DNA from: Primulina eburnea
Taxonomy: Eukaryota; Streptophyta; Magnoliopsida; Lamiales; Gesneriaceae
Direction: 5' to 3'
Length of the DNA stretch: 64,000 nt
Assembly: GCF_022965805.1 (NCBI RefSeq)
Contig: NW_027330987.1
Coordinates: 1-64,000 of the forward strand
Below the pieces are notes generated by a model. It worked only from the letters and a program-made list of their open reading frames with translations, had not been told where the DNA came from and did not search any database. How positions within the stretch are numbered: the first letter of the stretch is position 1; the number at the start of each line of letters is the position of its first letter. The position numbers and the translations under genes were made by a program. Below are positions 58,746 through 64,000 of this stretch, piece after piece.

Positions 58746-60522
58746 TCAACGTTTTCGCCACACCAAAGTGTCCCATCAAACCACCCCCATGTGCCTCCCT
58801 AACAAGTAGTTCACGAATGGATGATTTAGGGATGCACAACCTATCTTCTCTAAACAAGAAACCATGATGCAAATAAAATTTTTCATGTGGACCATGCATA
58901 CAAGTTTCAAACAAACTCTTAAAATCCTCATCTAGCACATACAATTCCTTCACATGCTCAAACCCCAAAATTTTTGACTCCAAGGTAGAGATTAGTACGT
59001 ACCTCCGTGATAGTGCGTCGGCCACTACATTTTCCTGCTTGTACTTAATGATGTAGAGGAATGTCTCTATGAATGCCACCCACTTGGCATGCCGCTTGTT
59101 CAGCTTTTGTTGACCCTTAAGGTGTTTTAGAGATTCATGATCCGTATGAATCACAAACTCCTTAGGCCTCAAGTAGTGTTGCCACGTCTCTAGGGTCCTT
59201 ACGAGCGTGTAGAACTCCTTGTCATACGTGGGATAGTTCAGCGCTGCTCCATTGAGCTTTTCACTAAAGTAGGCCACCGGTCGACCTCCTTGCATCAAGA
59301 CTCCACCAATACCTACACCTGAAGCATCACATTCAATTTTAAAAGTGTTAGCAAAATCAGGTAAAACAAGTAAAGGAGCATTAATCAATTTTTGTTTAAT
59401 AAGATTAAAAGACTTCTCTTGCTCCTCGCCCCAATGGAATGGAACATTTTTCTTGATTATCGCTGTCATCGGTGCTACCAGTGTGCTAAAATCCTTAACA
59501 AACCTCCTATAGAAGCTTGCAAGCCCATGAAAACTTCGGACTTGACCAACAGTAGTAGGCGTTGGCCAATCTCGAATAGCACTTACCTTGTCTTCATCCA
59601 CATGTATCCCCTGTGAGCTTACCACAAAACCAAGGAAGACAAGTTTGCTTGTACAAAAATCATATTTCTTTAAGTTAGCATATAAATTTTCAGCCCTTAA
59701 TGTGATTAGCACAAGTCTCAAGTGATTAACATGCTCATCCAAATTTTTTCTATACACTAGGATATCATCAAAGTAAAACACAACAAACTTTCCTATGTGT
59801 ACACGCAAAACATGATTCATTAACCTCATAAAGGTGCTAGGAGCGTTATTTAAGCCAAAAGGCATGTCCATCCACTCATATAACCCGTATTTGGTTTTAA
59901 AAGCAGTTTTCCACTCGTCACCTTCCCTCATCCTAATTTGGTGATAACCACTCTTAAAGTCAATTTTACTAAAGACACATGCACCAAGCAATTCATCTAA
60001 CATATCATCTAGTCTAGGTATGGGGTGCCTATACTTAATGGTTATGTTATTAATTTCCCTACAATCTACACACATACGCCATGAGCCATCTTTCTTAGGA
60101 ACTAGTAAAACATGCACAACACAAGGAGACATGGACTCACGCACAAAACCCCTATCTAACAACTCACTTACCTGTCGTTGAAGCTCCTTGGTCTCCTCCG
60201 AATTGCTCCTATAAGCTGGACGATTTGGTAAGGCACTCTCGGGTACCAAATCAATTTGGTGTTCAATCCCCCTCAATGGTGGTAGTCCTTGAGGTAGCTC
60301 CTCCGGAAATACGTCTTCAAATTCCTACAAATTTGAAACAAAAATGCTCGGAAGGGACCCAGCTATATCACTTGTGTTTAGGAGAATCTCCTTGTAAAGA
60401 ATAAACACAAGTGGTTCATGGGTGTGCATCAATTGCTTCAACTCACCTTTTTGGGCCATATATGATTTCTTTTTTTGCCTCTTTCCTCTCATTTTCTTTC
60501 CTATCATTTTCTTTCCTCTCAT
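58746..60522 (-). pseudogene. Element F: reverse transcriptase, RNase H, start of integrase
   Basis: An in-frame TAG at 60325-60327 interrupts the frame just before [11 protein letters not shown]. The long open part then runs from [20 protein letters not shown] through [59 protein letters not shown] (active site), RNase H ([36 protein letters not shown]) to the integrase zinc-finger start ([19 protein letters not shown]). There it fuses to LTR sequence and ends after eight foreign codons. The TAG fits CAG to TAG. No integrase core or chromodomain remains. Confidence 0.9.
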
Positions 60523-60605
60523 TTTTCTTTTGTATGGCTATCTCACTCTTTTTATCACTCTTTTTTCAGCCATTTCTTTTTTATTCTCCAAGACCACCTC
60601 ACTTT

Positions 60606-60872
60606 TTAGTTCACTCTTTCTTTCAGCCTCATCTCTCTTCTTTTTTTTAAATGGTCCTCCAACACTTGCTTTGGAGATAAAGGAAGTAATACAATGGAAT
60701 CCTTTTTTAACATAAATGGATACTTATTCTTGAAACCATCATGAGTCACCCTCCTATCGTATTGCCAAGGCCTACCCAACAAGATATGACAAGCGTGCAT
60801 TGGCACTACATCACATAAAACCTCATCAATGTATTTCACAATCGAAAAAGAAACCAACACCTGTTTTGTCAC
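60606..60872 (-). pseudogene. Element F: protease C-terminal part (after frameshift)
   Basis: VLVSFSIVKYIDEVLCDVVP and HILLGRPWQYDRRVTHDGFK continue the protease domain begun in the gag frame. The shift is caused by an exact 10-bp tandem duplication, tgtcaccttc, at 60867-60876 and 60877-60886. Confidence 0.88.
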
Positions 60873-62301
60873 CTTCTGTCACCTTCACCTCCGCACAATC
60901 ATTCAACCATTGAAGCCTATATGGTTGAGGATGCTTTAGTGTAGGCAAGCCCAATTTCTCCACCATCTCGACACTAGCCACATTAGTACAACTCCCCCCA
61001 TCTATGATTAAATTGCAAACCTTTTGATTCACAAAACACCTAGTGTGGAACAAGTTCTCTCTTTGGTTAGTCTCCTCCTCCTTGACTTGGGCACTCATGA
61101 TACGCCTAGTCACTAGTGCCTCACCTATAACCGCCCCATAGCCCTCATCAAGATCCTCTAATTCAGGCATCTCATCATCATCATCATCCTCGCTATGAGA
61201 TTCATACTCACCATAGTCATTCAAGATCATCACCCTCTTATTAGGACATTCACTAGAAATATGACCCAACCCTTGACACCTAAAACATTTAACATCTCTA
61301 GACCGAGTAAGAGGAGTTTCATATTTACCTTGCACTCCTTGTTTAGGCGCCTCTTGCTTGCTCTCAATCTTGGGCTTGGTTACCACTTTATTTTCATCAC
61401 GTTTTGCCACATTTGGTCGCCAAGAAGATGATGAACCCCCAATTTGATTGGTGCAGCCAACTCCACGCCTTTTGAGTTGTTGCTCCACTTTTATGGCCAT
61501 TTGCACCATCTCGTCTAGATCCAAGTAGTGCCGAAGCTCCACTTGATCTTGAATTTCCCTGTTCAAACCACAAAGAAAACGTGCCATGGTCGCCTCACTA
61601 TCCTCCTCAATGTTTGCCCTAATCATGACTACCTCCATCTCCTGATAGTAGTCCTCCACACTCTTTACCCCTTGCCTCAAAGTTTGTAGCCTCTTAAACA
61701 TCTCCCTATAATAGTAATTGGGCACAAACCTTTTTCTCATCACTCTCTTCATCTCATCACAAGATTCAATAGGTCTCTCATTATACCTCCTTCTAGTGGT
61801 CACTAATTGATCCCAACAAATGAGAGCATGGTCTAAGAATTCCACCACTTCCAACCTCACCTTCTTTTGTTCAGAGTAGTGGTGACACTCAAATACAAAC
61901 TCTACCCTCTTTTCCCATTCTAAGTATGCCTCCGGATCAGATTTCCCATGGAATGAAGGAATTTTCATCTTAATACTACACATGTTACCATCTTCCCTAT
62001 TCCCCTCATATCTACCCCGTGCGGCTTCTCTTTTTCCTTTCCCAAATACTCTACCTCTTTCATTCCTACCCCAATTCTCATTTTGACTCTCATCGTCTCC
62101 TCCCAAATCATATTCCGCATCATCTCTACCCAAATCCTTAGGCTTAGATTTACTCCCACTAGCACTAATCTCAAGCTTATCCAACCTCTCATGCAACGTC
62201 TCTAATTCATTCCTCATCATCCTACTAAAATGCCCAAATAAGGCCTCCATTTGGAACTTAGAAACCCCTTGGTTTGAATCATCACCTACCTCCCTCTCCA
62301 T
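60826..62301 (-). pseudogene. Element F: gag and N-terminal protease
   Basis: Start chosen at ATG 62301 (MEREVGDDSNQGVSKFQM), which follows an ag-ended pyrimidine tract (cgttttcttgcag) that may be a splice acceptor. Gag body about residues 100-260 (IKMKIPSFHGKSDPEAYLEW, YYREMFKRLQTLRQGVKSVE, ATMARFLCGLNREIQ); zinc knuckle CFRCQGLGHISSEC; acidic stretch; protease start LIIDGGSCTNVAS. The frame is lost at the 10-bp duplication near 60877, giving a wrong end. Otherwise well preserved, so F is not very old. Confidence 0.9.
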
Positions 62302-62564
62302 ATAATTTTTAGAATTGTACCTGCAAGAAAACGTTAGTAGAAAACAAATAGTCCTCACCCAAATTCTCACGGTCACTCCAAAGAAAATTCACTCGTCGCT
62401 CCTCTCTTATTTTTTGCTCACAAAAAATACTCACTAGTCACTCCAAAGAAAATTCACTCGCACTCAAGTAATTTCACTCAAATGTGATAGTATTCTCGAA
62501 AGTGTGCTCAAGCTTTGTATTTGTACCTCAAACAATCAAGTTCAACTTGTGAACAATTGTGATC

Positions 62565-62605
62565 GACTCACTTAGACTGCGTAGACAAGCAATTTGAAGA
62601 TAGAT

Positions 62606-62676
<71 letters not shown>

Positions 62677-62751
62677 TATATATCTATATATATATATATA
62701 TATATCGACTCACTTAGACTGCGTAGACAAGCAATTTGAAGATAGATAGAT

Positions 62752-62820
<69 letters not shown>
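62565..62820. repeat. Duplicated block with (TA)n tracts in F leader
   Basis: cgactcacttagactgcgta, then gacaagcaatttgaagatag, occurs twice (about 62564 and 62705). Each copy is followed by a long (TA)n tract (62606-62704 and 62755-62814). A microsatellite plus flank has been tandemly duplicated. Confidence 0.88.
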
Positions 62821-63108
62821 TATTTTACTGTGAGAGGCAATTGAATATGACTTTCTAAAGGAAATAGAACAATATATCAAAAAGAAATAATGGTGAATTT
62901 TCGGAATTTTTGTACTCTTTTTTTTTTTTTGCTGAGTACTTGCTCGAGAATCACCCGAAAAAATAAAAAAAAATCAACTCTTCTTCGAGAATCATGAATT
63001 CACGAAGAGACGAAGAATGATAAACGAAAACAGATCTGGAAACAAACGAAGAAATAAAGATCTGAAAATTGAATAACAAGATACTTACTTGAATTCAATG
63101 AACATAAA

Positions 63109-63119
63109 CTCTGATACCA
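63109..63119 (-). other. Element F: primer-binding site (tRNA-iMet)
   Basis: Minus-strand TGGTATCAGAG two bases after the LTR end TTCACATCA (63122). Confidence 0.85.
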
Positions 63120-63121
63120 AA

Positions 63122-64000
63122 TGATGTGAATCTTTGTGCGAACGAATCGCAAACACGATTAAAATCAAATCGCGCCCTCAATTCAATAACGAACAAAGAA
63201 TCGTTGTTGTCCCGATCTTTGGAATCAAGTTTGTGTGTTGTGATTTTCATCTCTAAACTATGAAAAAGTCTAGCAACAAATAACCACGGAATAAACAATC
63301 GAAAAACTCAAGGAACCTTCAAAGAACAAGTCTAAGACAATCCGCACAAGCACGATCGACAAACGCCACTAGACGAATCTCGATAAGTTTGATTTTTGAA
63401 TAACAAAGCGAATCTTTGAATGTTTGAGAGAAAAACTCTAAACTTTGATAAAAATATCAATAATAATCTGAATTGTGTGTCAAATTTCGTCCAACATGTT
63501 TTAATAAACAAAAGATATCAAAAATCTAGTCTCTAAAATAATTAAAACTCTAGAAAAGAAAATATTCTCGCTCAGCCACCTTAGACACGGACCCCGTGTA
63601 GCCCTCCGTGTACGGGTCCGTGTACTCTTGGGAAATCATCTTCAGCTGGAAGCAAGGGACATGGACCCCGTGTCCACCTCCATGTACGTGTCCGTGTACA
63701 ATCGGTCTTCGCAAATGTCATAGGACACGGACCCCGTGTACTGGTCCGTGCTCAGGTTCGTGTAGACACTGGAATTCTTCATCCTTGGCTGTAAAGGGCA
63801 CGGACCCCGTGTGCAGGTCCGTGTACACGTCCGTGGAGTCTCGGCCGTCTCCAACAATGCTTGAATGATGTTCCTTTGGCCTCCCGACGTACTCCCATGC
63901 ATCACGACCCCTTCATGCTTGCTCATGACTCCATGTAGTGCCTCCTTGAACTTCTTCAGGCGTCCCCTCGTGACTGGTCCCTCCGGCGACTGCAAAGGAT
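63122..64000 (-). repeat. Element F: 5' LTR, partial
   Basis: Ends (minus) GATTCACATCA at 63122 next to the primer site. It extends past the window edge, so the start is not seen. It contains the ACACGG-N3-CCGTGT array. Confidence 0.8.
63585..63836 (-). promoter_or_regulatory. Element F LTR: ACACGG-N3-CCGTGT array
   Basis: Best dyads: ACACGG-ACC-CCGTGT at 63585-63599 and 63725-63739, with close copies at 63659 and 63798. Each is followed by half-degenerate copies in reverse sense with centres 12 or 24 bp further on: 63592/63616, 63666/63690, 63732/63744/63756 and 63805/63817/63829. Position in the LTR is upstream of the AT-rich leader in minus sense. I could not place a TATA box with confidence. 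Confidence 0.65.

Larger units (their letters stand above)
58746..64000 (-). mobile_element. Element F: Ty3/gypsy chromovirus-type element, truncated
   Basis: Minus strand: 5' LTR (beyond 64000 to 63122), primer site, long leader with (TA)n, gag-protease (62301-60826, continuing in another frame to 60606), RT and RNase H (60522-58746). Integrase is cut after its zinc-finger start, and the 3' end is missing. The protease motif IDGGSCTNVAS and the gag wording (FHGKSDPEAYLEWEKRVEFV) fit the CRM/Galadriel/Reina part of the chromoviruses. I cannot choose among them, and the chromodomain region is absent. Confidence 0.85.

Noticed and set aside
60411..60715. Phe/Leu-rich plus-strand ORFs as a membrane protein
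   Set aside because: They are the antisense of Lys/Glu-rich codons in element F between protease and RT.
62568..62840. 90-codon Ile/Tyr ORF
   Set aside because: It is translation of (TA)n tracts.
1..64000. Naming the species
   Set aside because: The extra-ORF family reminds me of Gesneriaceae proteins, but this is memory, not a search result, so I give only a tentative Lamiales hint.

Overview
The window is plant nuclear DNA made almost entirely of LTR retrotransposons nested in one another, plus a few small DNA elements. I see no convincing host gene. The evidence for a plant is Athila, Tekay chromovirus and Ty1/copia polyproteins, primer sites for plant tRNA-Asp and tRNA-iMet, a Cassandra TRIM with its 5S rRNA-derived LTR, and hAT-type MITEs. 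An extra ORF family found three times between copia pol and the 3' LTR resembles proteins I remember from Gesneriaceae/Lamiales annotations. That taxonomic hint is inference from memory only. The composition suits a repeat-rich, pericentromeric-type region.

Layout. 1-16027 (minus) is the 3' half of a copia-type element 'A': partial LTR at 1-1015 and a decayed extra ORF. It is split by a complete 12-kb Athila element on the plus strand (3618-15587, target duplication CCTGC). 16376-33875 (minus) is copia element 'B': 5' LTR, gag, pol, a short antisense ORF, an extra ORF and a truncated 3' LTR. It is split by a very young, intact Tekay chromovirus (19572-26908, duplication TAAGA) with one 1475-codon gag-pol ORF. 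A fragment of a third extra ORF ('C') lies between B and A. 33876-38223 is mostly unassigned AT-rich DNA with a minisatellite and a 357-bp hAT MITE.

38229-40625 is a tandem Cassandra concatemer, four LTRs and three 70-bp internal domains inside one 5-bp duplication (CAACT). Its last LTR holds a 592-bp GC-rich hAT MITE. 40626-45194 is a copia-type LTR split by a 2.9-kb gypsy LTR. 46359-54457 is a decayed copia element 'E' that received a relative of A's LTR ('H') and a non-autonomous LTR element 'D' (49270-53138, duplication TTAAA). 54761-58745 holds three abutting minus-strand gypsy LTR pieces. 58746-64000 is a truncated minus-strand chromovirus 'F' whose 5' LTR runs off the window.

The most interesting structure cuts across families. 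At least four unrelated LTR families here carry arrays of 14-15-bp CG-rich inverted repeats in the promoter part of the LTR: TTCGGA-N3-TCCGAA in Tekay, ACCGC-N4-GCGGT in Athila, ACACGG-N3-CCGTGT in F, and CGCGCATATGCGCG in a gypsy LTR. A fifth family is dense in TCAGTT/AACTGA. The dyads come in pairs at fixed spacing: 19 bp, 23 bp, 12/24 bp and 22-23 bp. Athila also has a second copy of its paired array inside the element, just upstream of its env-like ORF, which suggests an internal promoter under the same control as the LTR.
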